Assembly: GCA_964588335.1 (NCBI GenBank)
Contig: CAZPOV010000012.1
Coordinates: forward strand, 45,744-109,743
Reading direction: 5' to 3'
DNA from: JAGQZY01 sp964588335
GTDB taxonomy: Bacteria; Bdellovibrionota; Bdellovibrionia; Bdellovibrionales; JAGQZY01
Length of the DNA: 64,000 bases
Below the pieces are notes generated by a model. The model saw only the letters and a program-made list of their open reading frames with translations. It made no database searches and was not told where the DNA came from. Position numbers and translations under genes: made by a program. Shown here piece by piece: positions 23,368 through 33,300 of this stretch (the stretch's first letter is position 1; every line of letters begins with the position of its first letter).

Positions 23368-23787
23368 TTAGATAGGATTTTCGTAGTCGTAGTATTGACA
23401 TGTCATATGAACGTCAAAGCTTTCGGCGCGCGCATTCTCGCTGGCCCAACTCCCTTTGCGAGGGTCGATATTCACGGTTACCACAGCCGTTTGATTTTGA
23501 ATATTGTAACGAACGAGGATTTCTTCAACACCGTTTTTCAAGACTGAGACAACGCCATCGTCACCCACGATTTCAACACTCTTGTCGGCTAAATCATAGG
23601 TGGCTTCTACACCGTCGATGATCAATCGCATAGCTCCAGACTGGGTATTTTCCCAATCACGTGCGTCCGTAAAAACAGTTCGCCCAGTGCCCGAGATACA
23701 AGTACGACTTGAATATCCACCGTTATAGCCAGCAAAAGCTTGGGAACCCAAGGTGATTGCAAACAGAAAACACAAAACCTTATACAT
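23368..23787 (-). CDS. small secreted protein of unknown function (139 aa)
   Basis: Start taken at ATG 23787 behind AAAAGGAGATTTT; it opens with the signal peptide MYKVLCFLFAITLGSQAFA. The mature part starts G-Y-N-G-G-Y-S-S-R-T-C and has a second Cys near the end (M-T-C-Q-Y-Y), probably a disulfide pair, with a beta-rich middle (R-L-I-I-D-G-V-E-A-T-Y-D-L). No family recognised. Monocistronic, with a terminator 8 bp downstream. A start 16 codons upstream (23835) would hide the signal peptide. Confidence 0.7.
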   Translation of the reverse strand: MYKVLCFLFAITLGSQAFAGYNGGYSSRTCISGTGRTVFTDARDWENTQSGAMRLIIDGVEATYDLADKSVEIVGDDGVVSVLKNGVEEILVRYNIQNQTAVVTVNIDPRKGSWASENARAESFDVHMTCQYYDYENPI

Positions 23788-24076
23788 AAAATCTCCTTTT
23801 ATATTATGTGGTTGTAAAAGCGCACCGTAGCACAAGGCGAGGCTTAACTTCTTTGTAGGAATTGGTATTTGAATTCTTTACAGATCGCTTTAATTCCAAG
23901 TTAAGCGATCTCAAATTGGTACGTTCAAATTTTGTCACCGGAATTCACCTTTTTTCAGTTGTATCAAATTGGAAGGTCTCAATTCGTTCTGAGCTGGCAC
24001 AGATCATGCTCCTAGTTACGGGTATGCAGAGGGGTCTGCTACAAATTTTTAAGCAATACACAAAGGAGAATTTATT

Positions 24077-24520
24077 ATGAGAGCTAGTTCACTAGTCATT
24101 TTGGTTGGTTTTTTAGGCTTCACTGTTTCCTGTGCTCACAAGCCAGCAGTGGATCAAGGTCAAAAACAAGCCCAAAAAGTTGAGAAGAAAGTTGAAAAGA
24201 AAGCTGAGAAGAAAGAACAAGCCGACAACAAAGCATACACTTGTTTAGTTGGTAAAGATCAGCGACTGGTGACATTAGACAAGCGTGAGAAGCGCTGTGA
24301 GGTCAATTATACAAAATTTGGAGACACCCAACAGGTGGCTTGGGCCGAGTCCACTCCATCGATTTGCTCGGACACTTTTGAGAAGATTCGTTCGAACATT
24401 GAAGGATCTGGTTACAAGTGTCTTGATGGAACTGATGTAAAATTTGGTTCACCCGATAAAGACGATGCGAAGGCTAAAAAACCAGTAGAAACGGCCGCCA
24501 ACGCCACGAAAACGAAATAA
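24077..24520 (+). CDS. small lipoprotein with Lys/Glu-rich linker
   Basis: 147 aa from ATG 24077 (AAGGAG upstream). N-terminal helix then F-T-V-S-C (residues 15-19), a plausible lipobox, so it is probably lipidated at Cys19. Residues 29-50 form a charged linker with Val-Glu-Lys-Lys and Ala-Glu-Lys-Lys repeats. The globular part (about 53-125) has four Cys, and the tail is again Lys/Ala-rich. No family recognised. The 290-bp stretch before it (23788-24076) holds no convincing gene; a terminator follows it. Confidence 0.7.
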   Translation: MRASSLVILVGFLGFTVSCAHKPAVDQGQKQAQKVEKKVEKKAEKKEQADNKAYTCLVGKDQRLVTLDKREKRCEVNYTKFGDTQQVAWAESTPSICSDTFEKIRSNIEGSGYKCLDGTDVKFGSPDKDDAKAKKPVETAANATKTK

Positions 24521-24550
24521 TAGTAAGAACAACACACACAACCAAACCCA

Positions 24551-24583
24551 AAGCACCTTTGCGATCAAAGGTGCTTTTTTTTG
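24551..24583 (+). terminator. Rho-independent terminator
   Basis: AAGCACCTTTG-CGAT-CAAAGGTGCTT, an 11-bp perfect stem followed by a T-run, 30 bp after the lipoprotein gene. Confidence 0.92.
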
Positions 24584-24744
24584 CGTTCGCAAAGGTCGAG
24601 TCGAACCTCCGCTGTAAACCTATGATTAAAATATAGACAGGCACTTTTGATAGAGTTTTCACTAAAATCAGATTTTTCAATGAATCTCCTTTATGTCATT
24701 TAAAATGGCCTCAATTAAAAAAAGCAATATCCAAGGAGATAACA

Positions 24745-25302
24745 ATGAAGACGTTTTCATTTTTTGTAGCCTTTTTTTCGACTTTGTCGATGGCACAAGC
24801 CAGTTCTTACTACGCCTACCAAATGAATTGTGAGGCGGCCTTAGCTGGTGATGTTTCGAAAGGACAGCCCGCTATTCGAACCACTCTTAAAATGACTTTT
24901 TGTGGTGTCGACATATCTGGAATGTCGCCTTTCCCGGACGAAAACGGCTCCCAGTTTTGGTCTGAGGAATCTTACCTGAGCTGCCTTGATCAAAAGGAAC
25001 CCGGTGTTCTTTATCAAGCTGAAAGACACGATGGCACTCAATACAGCGGTTTTATACCAGCCGCTGAAGCGATACCTTTAACTGATGGTGAAGATGGTCG
25101 AGAATGGGTGATGGGAAGTTGTGATGGTGACATCTGTGAAGGAGACTCGGCTTACTTTCGACTTTCAACAGTCGCCGAAGAGCAATACTCCTCTATCCAG
25201 TTGGTTCGCCAAGGCCGAAGTGGAGCCCTACGCTACGACTTCGAAAAAGCGAAATGCTTTATGACGGATGCCATGGCCAACAATGTGCCTCCACTGCAAT
25301 AA
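24745..25302 (+). CDS. small secreted protein of unknown function (185 aa)
   Basis: Signal peptide MKTFSFFVAFFSTLSMAQA, mature start S-S-Y-Y-A-Y-Q-M-N-C. Six Cys in the mature part (including C-D-G-D-I-C-E-G near 131) suggest disulfides. AAGGAG lies 8 nt before the ATG. No family recognised. It is flanked by terminators on both sides and so is its own transcription unit. Confidence 0.7.
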   Translation: MKTFSFFVAFFSTLSMAQASSYYAYQMNCEAALAGDVSKGQPAIRTTLKMTFCGVDISGMSPFPDENGSQFWSEESYLSCLDQKEPGVLYQAERHDGTQYSGFIPAAEAIPLTDGEDGREWVMGSCDGDICEGDSAYFRLSTVAEEQYSSIQLVRQGRSGALRYDFEKAKCFMTDAMANNVPPLQ

Positions 25303-25324
25303 CCGATCACAAGTCAGTATAAAT

Positions 25325-25360
25325 AAAAAAAGCACCACTGAGTCGGTGCTTTTTTTTTGT
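25325..25360. terminator. bidirectional terminator
   Basis: A-run, AGCACC-ACTGAGTC-GGTGCT, T-run. Serves the secreted protein gene on the plus strand and probably the OPT transporter gene on the minus strand. Confidence 0.8.
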
Positions 25361-25384
25361 AACTTTAGATGACAAATTTTCGAC

Positions 25385-27256
25385 TTACAGCTGAGTCTCA
25401 GCAATCATCAACGCAATTCCTACGATGGACCCTCCGGCAATGATACCGGCTCCGATGGTTTCTTTGTTTTCGAGAATCGTACTGAAGCGATCGGATCGTT
25501 TTTCCTGGGGCTTACGGGACATCAACCAAAAGATCAACGAGCCCAAAAAGAATTCCAGAGAGATATGGAAGGGAAGAACAAAAGAAATACCGAAGGCGAC
25601 TGGGCTTAATGGGAAGCGCCCGTTGGTTTTCTTGGTCAGAATTTCGAACACAATACCCATGGCGCCACCAATCAACACGGCCACTTGGGCTGTGGGGTGA
25701 AGAGCTCCAAGACCTTCTGAGAGAACCTCTGCGACAGCTTTCCAGACTGTGGCACCTGGCATGGGGAACTGTTCGGTGGAAAATTTTGAAATATCTCCGT
25801 CAAACATCATGTAGAAAACCGGGACCGCCACCAAGCCACCACAAAAAATTCCAATGGCGTGACCCATAGCTTGGTGTCTGGGTTTTCCGCCGAGCATATA
25901 AGAGGGTTTGATATCCATAAGAAGATTCGAAGCACTCAGGCAAACTTCCGAAGTGATACCGGCACTGATTAAGTTTGTTCCCATATTTCCAGGAGCTAAA
26001 ACGGCGTAAGTAACCTGAGTCATTTTGCCAAGAGCGCCTCCTGGAGTGATGGCTGTCACTCCCGTGGATTTCACGGCCATAATGCAAAAAATGAAAACTA
26101 AGGGCACGGCAATCGCAGATAAAACATAATCGATGTTAAAGAATTGCTTACCCATGATCATGATGATGATCGATAAGATCGGCACTCCGATATAAGAAAT
26201 TTTCTTCGGAAGTTCGATGTGCTCAAGGATATCGCTCTTTTTTTGTTTTTTCTCTTTCTTGCGATTGAACAATTCGACAATGCTGGAAAGGGTATTACCA
26301 GAGGCAAAGAAAGAGTAAAGAGACGCTGTCGTCATCATCGCCGCCCCTCCCCATAGGGCCCACATGGTGATATTTTTAAAACCAGTGCCAACAATAATCC
26401 CTTTGTTGATCATAATGGGGGCCAGGATAAAGTAATTCAGAACGGCCCCAAGAAGCATAGAAGCGGTAGCCCGAATGCTCATCAACATTCCGGTTCCCAT
26501 CATGACAATGGAGGTGTCCATTCCAATAGTCAGTTCTTTCATTGGAATACCGGCAACTTTTGGATTGATGCCAAAGATGTCCTCCCAGTGGGCGGGTATT
26601 GTCAAAGCATCCAATTTGAGTTTGGCTAGTATTGAGCCGGTTCGAAAGAACTCGATCAGGGCGGCACTGACAGCGCCGATTCCAAGAATCTTGGCTTTGA
26701 CCAATCCTTCTTTGCCATCGGATTCATGCAAGTTTTCAAGAACGACACCGGCGGCGTATCCTTCAGGAAAGGGAAGTTGTTCATCGTTGATATATCGTTT
26801 TTTTAAGGGGAAGGCGAACAAGGCACCCAACAAGCCAAGGACCACCATCCACCAATAGGCCTGCCACATTGGAATCACTTCACCGGTGACCATCATGTAA
26901 GCGGGGAGGGACGCCATCAAAGGAGAGGTCATATACCCAGCACTGGTTGCAATCGATTGCATGGCGTTGTTCTCTAGAACCGTCATTTCATCACCCAGTT
27001 TCAGGCTCGAAAGAATTTTAAAAGTGGCAAAAGACAAAATCACCGATGTGATTCCGACGCCCAGGGTCCAACCGGTTTTTATACCGATATAGAGGTTGGT
27101 TAAACTTAAGATACTTCCAAGAAGAGCGCCGGTGATAGCCGAGCGAACCGTCAGTTGGCGCATGTTACCGCGGTAGACATTATCGAGCCACCACTGGTCC
27201 TTTTCTTCCAAGGTCATTGTGCGCACTTGTTCTTCAGTCAGCTGCTTGATGGGCAT
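25385..27256 (-). CDS. OPT family oligopeptide transporter
   Basis: 623 aa with about 14-16 membrane helices. Near the N-terminus R-Q-L-T-V-R-S-A-I-T-G-A-L-L-G, then N-L-Y-I-G-I-K-T-G-W-T-L-G-V-G and N-N-A-M-Q-S-I-A-T-S-A-G-Y, and L-P-F-P-E-G-Y-A-A-G near 172: these are the OPT-family signatures. Family members import oligopeptides or metal-chelate compounds driven by protons. GGGAG precedes the ATG. It lies 107 bp beyond the stop of the shorter giant fibre gene on the same strand with no terminator seen between, so read-through is possible. In a predator, import of prey peptides is an attractive role but inference. Confidence 0.9.
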   Translation of the reverse strand: MPIKQLTEEQVRTMTLEEKDQWWLDNVYRGNMRQLTVRSAITGALLGSILSLTNLYIGIKTGWTLGVGITSVILSFATFKILSSLKLGDEMTVLENNAMQSIATSAGYMTSPLMASLPAYMMVTGEVIPMWQAYWWMVVLGLLGALFAFPLKKRYINDEQLPFPEGYAAGVVLENLHESDGKEGLVKAKILGIGAVSAALIEFFRTGSILAKLKLDALTIPAHWEDIFGINPKVAGIPMKELTIGMDTSIVMMGTGMLMSIRATASMLLGAVLNYFILAPIMINKGIIVGTGFKNITMWALWGGAAMMTTASLYSFFASGNTLSSIVELFNRKKEKKQKKSDILEHIELPKKISYIGVPILSIIIMIMGKQFFNIDYVLSAIAVPLVFIFCIMAVKSTGVTAITPGGALGKMTQVTYAVLAPGNMGTNLISAGITSEVCLSASNLLMDIKPSYMLGGKPRHQAMGHAIGIFCGGLVAVPVFYMMFDGDISKFSTEQFPMPGATVWKAVAEVLSEGLGALHPTAQVAVLIGGAMGIVFEILTKKTNGRFPLSPVAFGISFVLPFHISLEFFLGSLIFWLMSRKPQEKRSDRFSTILENKETIGAGIIAGGSIVGIALMIAETQL

Positions 27257-27363
27257 GGTCAGGTCTCCCTTTTCGGATGGATCGGAAAGGACCCAACTTA
27301 TTAAAAAGCGAGGCGAAGATCAAGAAATCAGTGTGCAGCTAAGTTGTTGAAATCACGATATTC

Positions 27364-30300
27364 TTAAGGAGCATAGCCCGGGACCCAGGCGACATAGACG
27401 CTGCTGCCGATAACCACAAAGGAATAAAGGGTTTCGGTTCCAGTCGTGGTAGCAGCGTGGGAAGGTGGGTATTTCACTGTTAAAGGAGTCGAGCCAGCAT
27501 CACTGAAGGCACTGAAAGCACAGGTCCCCGAAGTGGTACCCTGCACGGCCATGGTGTAGGTGGCGCCATCTTTCATATTATGAAGATTAAAAGTCGTGGC
27601 ACCACAACTTTGCGCCGTGTAACCAAAGTTCGAATTGGCGAAGTCAATAGTATTGGCGGCTTCTGCATCCGCTGGCGCTGAAGCAATCGACCCATTCACA
27701 TCCAAAGTCGTTCGCGGGGATGTGGTTCCGATTCCAACCTTTCCTGCTGAGGTGATGCGAACCCTTTCGGCATTTGTATTGGTGCCGATGGGGGTGGTGC
27801 TGATAGTCAAGTGAGCGCCGGCAGCGGTATCAGTAAAGGTCTCGGCCGCAACTCCCTTTATCGAAACTTGCCCATTGGCCTGAAAGCCTGTTGTCCCATA
27901 TCCACTCATACTGAAATTACCAAAGGCAAAACCATTGGTTATGGCTGAAGGGGCGGCTTCACTTCCTAAGCTTGAAAATAATCGAAGTCTTGATGTGTCT
28001 CCTAAATTATCCATCCGTACAATATCTCCAGCAAAGGAATCAGTAGTTATGTGAAGGGGACTGCTTGCTGCGGACGTTCCCATACCAATGAAACCATTGT
28101 TTTCGATTTTCAGTACTTCTGAGGCAGATGTTGTTCCATTCGGGGTAACGAAAAATCTCATCTGAGTTCCGTTCGCAGAAGAAGTCCATGTTTCACTGGC
28201 CTCTATCGTGAGGATACCTCGATCGCTATGGACCCAACCGGTGTCGTCGTGGCCTCGTGCAGAAAATCTCGAAAGATCATCACCATCTTGAACGGCACCG
28301 GTACCGGTGGTGCGTTTACGATATCCCTCAAAGGTTGAGCCAGTCGAGTTCGAATCATGTTCGGTTTGAACTCTTATGCGACCTTGAATGTCAGCCCCTA
28401 AGTTTCCTATGTAAAGGGGAATAGTCGGCGTCACAAAGTCTCCAATTCCTAGGTACCCTTCATTGGAAATTCTAACCTTTGAAACTCCAGCATTATTTAA
28501 TTCCATAAAATGCCCAGTTCCTTGATGGTTTGCCTGAATCGCTGGGTTTGCATCTCCAACTGGAGTCGTAATTTCCAAGGTGGCTCCGGGGGTGGTATCA
28601 CCAATTCCCACATACCCATTACTTGCAATTGTCATTCGTGTTGAATCGTTAGACTCACCAACGTCAGCGGTATTGAATCGAATTTCACCAGGAATATCAT
28701 TCAAGGCGTGATTGGCAGCCACGTAAAATTCAATGGATGCAGAATCGCCGCCTGCCGTCGTATCCGTTTTCATATCCACACCATTATAGGACTGACCGAT
28801 AAGGCTAAAAATTTTATCACCGCCAAGAAGGTAGCCACCAGTTTCACGTTGCCTTTTTGCTTCAAAGGCAACTGTTGAGCTTGCGGTATCTCGACTGGCA
28901 ACGATTCGAATATCGTCCATTGATCCATCCGTGGGGGACCCTACGACAGTGAGCCGTGATGATGGGGCGGTCGTGCCAATTCCCAATTTTCCGGAAGAGG
29001 TTAGTGTCATGTTATTTGTGCCATTGGTCTCAAAATTAAGATCAAAGTTGTCATTAGTACCAACTGTCAAATTAGCACCCGTCGAATTTCCACCATCAAG
29101 AATGGCCGCACCGCCGCCGCTACCACCAGATAAATCAATACAATTGGCATTGTTTTCATCACAAATGGATGCTGCATTGATAGTTCCAGCGTTAACATCG
29201 AGCGCAACGGCAGGGCCTGTTGTGCCGATTCCGACATTTCCACCATTCGGATTCAGCAATAAGTTAAATGTATTATTGAGAAGGTTGCGTTGAGTGGCTT
29301 GAATCCAAGCCCCCGAGCCACTGTGAACACCTGAGTCGAGAGTCATGGTGGTACCAGTGGAAGAGACCCTTAGGGAACCGGTTTGGGTACTACCAGAAGT
29401 GGCTGGTAAACCGTTATCTCCACGGATATCTAAGGCCTGACCAGGTGAAGTGGTGCCTATACCAATATGTCCCGTGGTGTAGTTCCAAGATTGAATAAGG
29501 TCTCCATAGTTATTGCGTAGGTAAAGGTTTTCCGTTGAGTCATTACCCAATCCAAAGGACCATTTGTCAAAACCAGCCTGTCGAAAGGTGAGTCCAATGC
29601 TATTCGCCCAATCGTTACTTTCTAAAGTGATATTCCCACCACCATCGGTGGTGTTGTAAATACTAAGCGCTGATTGAGGGGTAGCGGTTCCTATCGCAAC
29701 GTTGCCTGTAGCATCTATTCGCATGCGTTCAGTTCCAGCTGTACTAAAACCAAGAGTATCGGCGGCTGGATCAAATATTCCAGTATCTATATTGTTGTTG
29801 AATGAAAACTCCGGTTCTGCTGCCGAGCCATTGTCGGTTCGCACTTTTCGGAAAATTGTCCATGCTGTATTATTGAGTTCTGCGGCATTCACTCCATCTG
29901 TTGCGACCCCGATGGTTCCTAATCCTGAGACATAAAAACCTGTGTCTTCTTCGCCATTAAAAGTGATACCAGGTGCTGCGGCCGTTCCACTCACGGCTTC
30001 GAAAGCTCCAGTCATTGGCACTGAACCATTGGCAAGAAAATCACCGCCGCCACCGACGCCGGCAGATAAATCCAAACAGTTGGCGTTATTCTCGTCACAG
30101 ATTTGAGCGGCGTTTATGGATCCTGTGTTGACGTCAAGTGCCGCTTGCGGAGTGCTAGTGCCAATCCCAAGATTTCCAGATGAGTCAAAAAATGCAACAT
30201 TGGTGTTCACCATGCGAAAAGCCATGGTGTCGGTCGAGTGGTCATACTCAATACCACCAGCTTTATCCATAACACTGTCACCGAAATAAAGAGCGCCTAG

Positions 30301-33300
30301 GCCTGTCGATCCGGCACGCATCATGATATTGGTACCGTCAGTGGTGTTGGCGTTGTTTTGAAAAAGAGCCATGGTGCTGGTGTTGTAAGTGACCGAACCG
30401 CCATTTGATTTTTCAACATGCAAAGGCAAAAGAGGTGCGCGACCAACTCCCAACCAATCGTTGGTGCTATCAAAATGTAAATTGCCAGCCGCAAAATCAG
30501 TGCCTGATTTAAACTGAACCTGTCCATCACTGGCACCCGCAACCGAGCCTCCACCACCGACGCCGGCAGAAAGATCCAAACAATTGGCGTTATTTTCATC
30601 ACAAATCTCAGCCGCATTGATCGAACCAGTATTGACATCCAATGCGACTGCAGGGTTTGTGGTTCCAATACCAACGTTTCCGGACTCTTTAATTGTCATT
30701 GCAGTAGAAAGCGTTGTTGAGCCGGAGGGAGTCACTTGAAACTCTAGTCGTCCAGGTGTTGAGATATCGGTCGCCGCACCATCCGATTTTCCAACAACAG
30801 AGGCTGAGTTTCCGTAGTCCGTATTTCCATACGATTTAAATATTAAACCACCTATATTATCATTGCTTAAGTTCGAAGTAGGGGAACCACTGGTGCCATT
30901 TGGAGAGAAGAAGGCAAGAGTTCCGTAACCGCCAATGGCGTTCTTGTAATGAGAAACTGTAAAACCTGGAAACTTTTCAGTGTCCGAATTGGCGCTGGGA
31001 GTGTGATTTATTGACACTTTAGTGTTTGTACCATTTCCTGACACTTCAAGTTTTTCAGAAGGTGCCGTTGTTCCAATACCAATATTACCATTCAAACCAT
31101 CAACAAATAATCGATCGGTCGAAGTATCATTATCGGTCAGTACGAAATTATTACTAGCACCTGTATTCGACAATCGCCAGTTCGAGGTCGCACCAAGAAT
31201 CAGTCCTGAATTGACTTTGGCAACGCCGGCCACTGAGAGAGTAAAAGCAGGATTGAACTCACCAATTCCCACTCGATTATTAACAGAGTCAATAACAAGA
31301 GTGTCAGTGTCAAATACGGCCGACCCATTCACATCGAGAAGGGCGCTAGGCGTTGCCGAACCAATTCCAACGTTTCCAGTAGGACCAACCACCATTCTCT
31401 CTGTGCCAGCGGTATCAAAGCGAATGGTGTCATCGTTGGCGCCTTCTTCCACTTGAATTTTGGTATTGTTGTCAGCATCAGCTATTTCGTCGGTGCTTAT
31501 TCCACTAACTGCAGAATCCACATAGGCTTTGGTTGTTAAATCGGTTGCTGCACTGACTGAACCATCAGCTGAAACACTGGCAACGACCACTGAACTTGAA
31601 TTGCGTAATTCTACCAAATTGGCTGTTTGTAGTAAGTCGCCCTCGATGGCCAACTGAACTTCATCGGCTCCACCATCAATCAGTAGCTGACCGGTCATGG
31701 TGTCACCAGCAAGATCCACTTTGCCATCCAACTGGGTTTGTAATGCACTGGTCACACCACTTAAGTATCCAAGCTCTGTGGATGTAACACTTGAAGCCAC
31801 TGGAATACCATTGGCGTCACTGGTAAGAGCACGGCTGGCTGTGATCGCGGCCGCTTCTGATATTTCACCAGTTCCATCATTCACAATCAGGCGGTTTGCC
31901 GTTCCAGCCGCCAGTTTGGATCGTGCAATATCGGCCGTAGTACTAATATCAGCATCAACAATTTCACCATCATTGATTTTGGCACTTGTAATTGCATTGT
32001 TAGCTATCGTTACAGCCCCGGCATTGTCCATAGTGGCATCACCACTCATGGTCACGGCCGCGGCAGCGTTCGTGACATCACCCACCCAAAACTGGGCTGA
32101 AGTCAAAGTCTCACCAACCACGCTATCAAGTTTTGCACTAAAGGCATCATAGTCTGTTTTAGAAAGGGTACCACTGGTCACTCCAGCTCCACTGGCCAGA
32201 GGAATACTGAGCGTATGAGTATTTGTGACACTGTTGATGGCCGGAGCGGTACCTGCGGCGTCGACGGCAAAGTTTTGTGTGCTTCCAGTCTGACCATTAA
32301 GGTTGGTTAAACCAGCTCCGCTGACGCCAAGAGTTGTCCAAGCCGATCCATTACAGTAATCAATATTTCCAGAGTTGTAGCGAATCATACCAGCGTTAGT
32401 AGCAACACTACAGGTCTCACCACCATCACCGATTTGAATCGTTCCCTCGACATCGAGCTTAGTTCCAGGAAGCGAGGTTCCAATACCAACATTTCCACTG
32501 GAGGAAATTCTCATTCTTTCTGAAACAGTGGTGGAGCCAGATGAAGTGGTACTAAAGCGTATATTAGACGGGGCCGAACTGTCTGTGAAGTTCCCTGCGG
32601 CATCAAAAGATATACTCGCAGAGTTGACTTGTGTTGTATCTCCGTAACCGCTGGACATAATGAGTCCTAACTGTTCTCCGGAGTTTACTGCAGATGGAGT
32701 GGTGTTGGTGCCGTTAGCTCCTCTCAAGCTTAAAGAGGCGCTTCCAGCTCCAGTGGCCCCTTTATAATTGAAAATATTGATTCCCGGGTATGCAGGTGCT
32801 GTGGAATCTCTATTTACAATTCTAACCCCTGAAGATAAATCAGTTCCCATCACCGTTAGTAAATCAGAGGGGGTGGGTGTTCCAATACCAATATTTCCAG
32901 ACGCATCAATAACCATTCTTTCCGAACCTGCAGTATCAAAACGAATGGTGTCATCATTGGCACCTTCTTCAACTTGGATTTTTGTGTTGTTATCAGCGTC
33001 GGCAATCTCGTCGGTGTTGATGCCACTAATAGCGGTGTCGACATAGGATTTTGTTGTTAAATCGGTGGCTGCACTCACTGAACCATCAGCCGACACGCTG
33101 GCTATGACTGTCGAGGCCGAGTTTCGAATTTCAACCAGATTGGCTGTCTGTAAAGTGTCACCTTCAATAGCGAATTGCACTTCATCAGCTCCACCGTCTA
33201 TCAATAACTGACCAGTCATGGTGTCACCAGCAAGGGCCACTTTGCCATCCAACTGAATTTGCAAAGCACTGGTCACACCACTTAAATATCCAAGTTCCGT

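Noticed and set aside
23862..24080. 72-codon frame on the plus strand before the lipoprotein gene
   Set aside because: TTG start, no Shine-Dalgarno, no signal or domain, overlaps the real ATG of the lipoprotein gene; composition not protein-like.
16156..27338. 13-base sequence AATCAGTGTGCAG found upstream of both acs (16156-16168) and the OPT gene (27326-27338)
   Set aside because: A shared 13-mer is expected by chance many times in 64 kb, the distances to the starts differ, and no palindrome or promoter role was seen.
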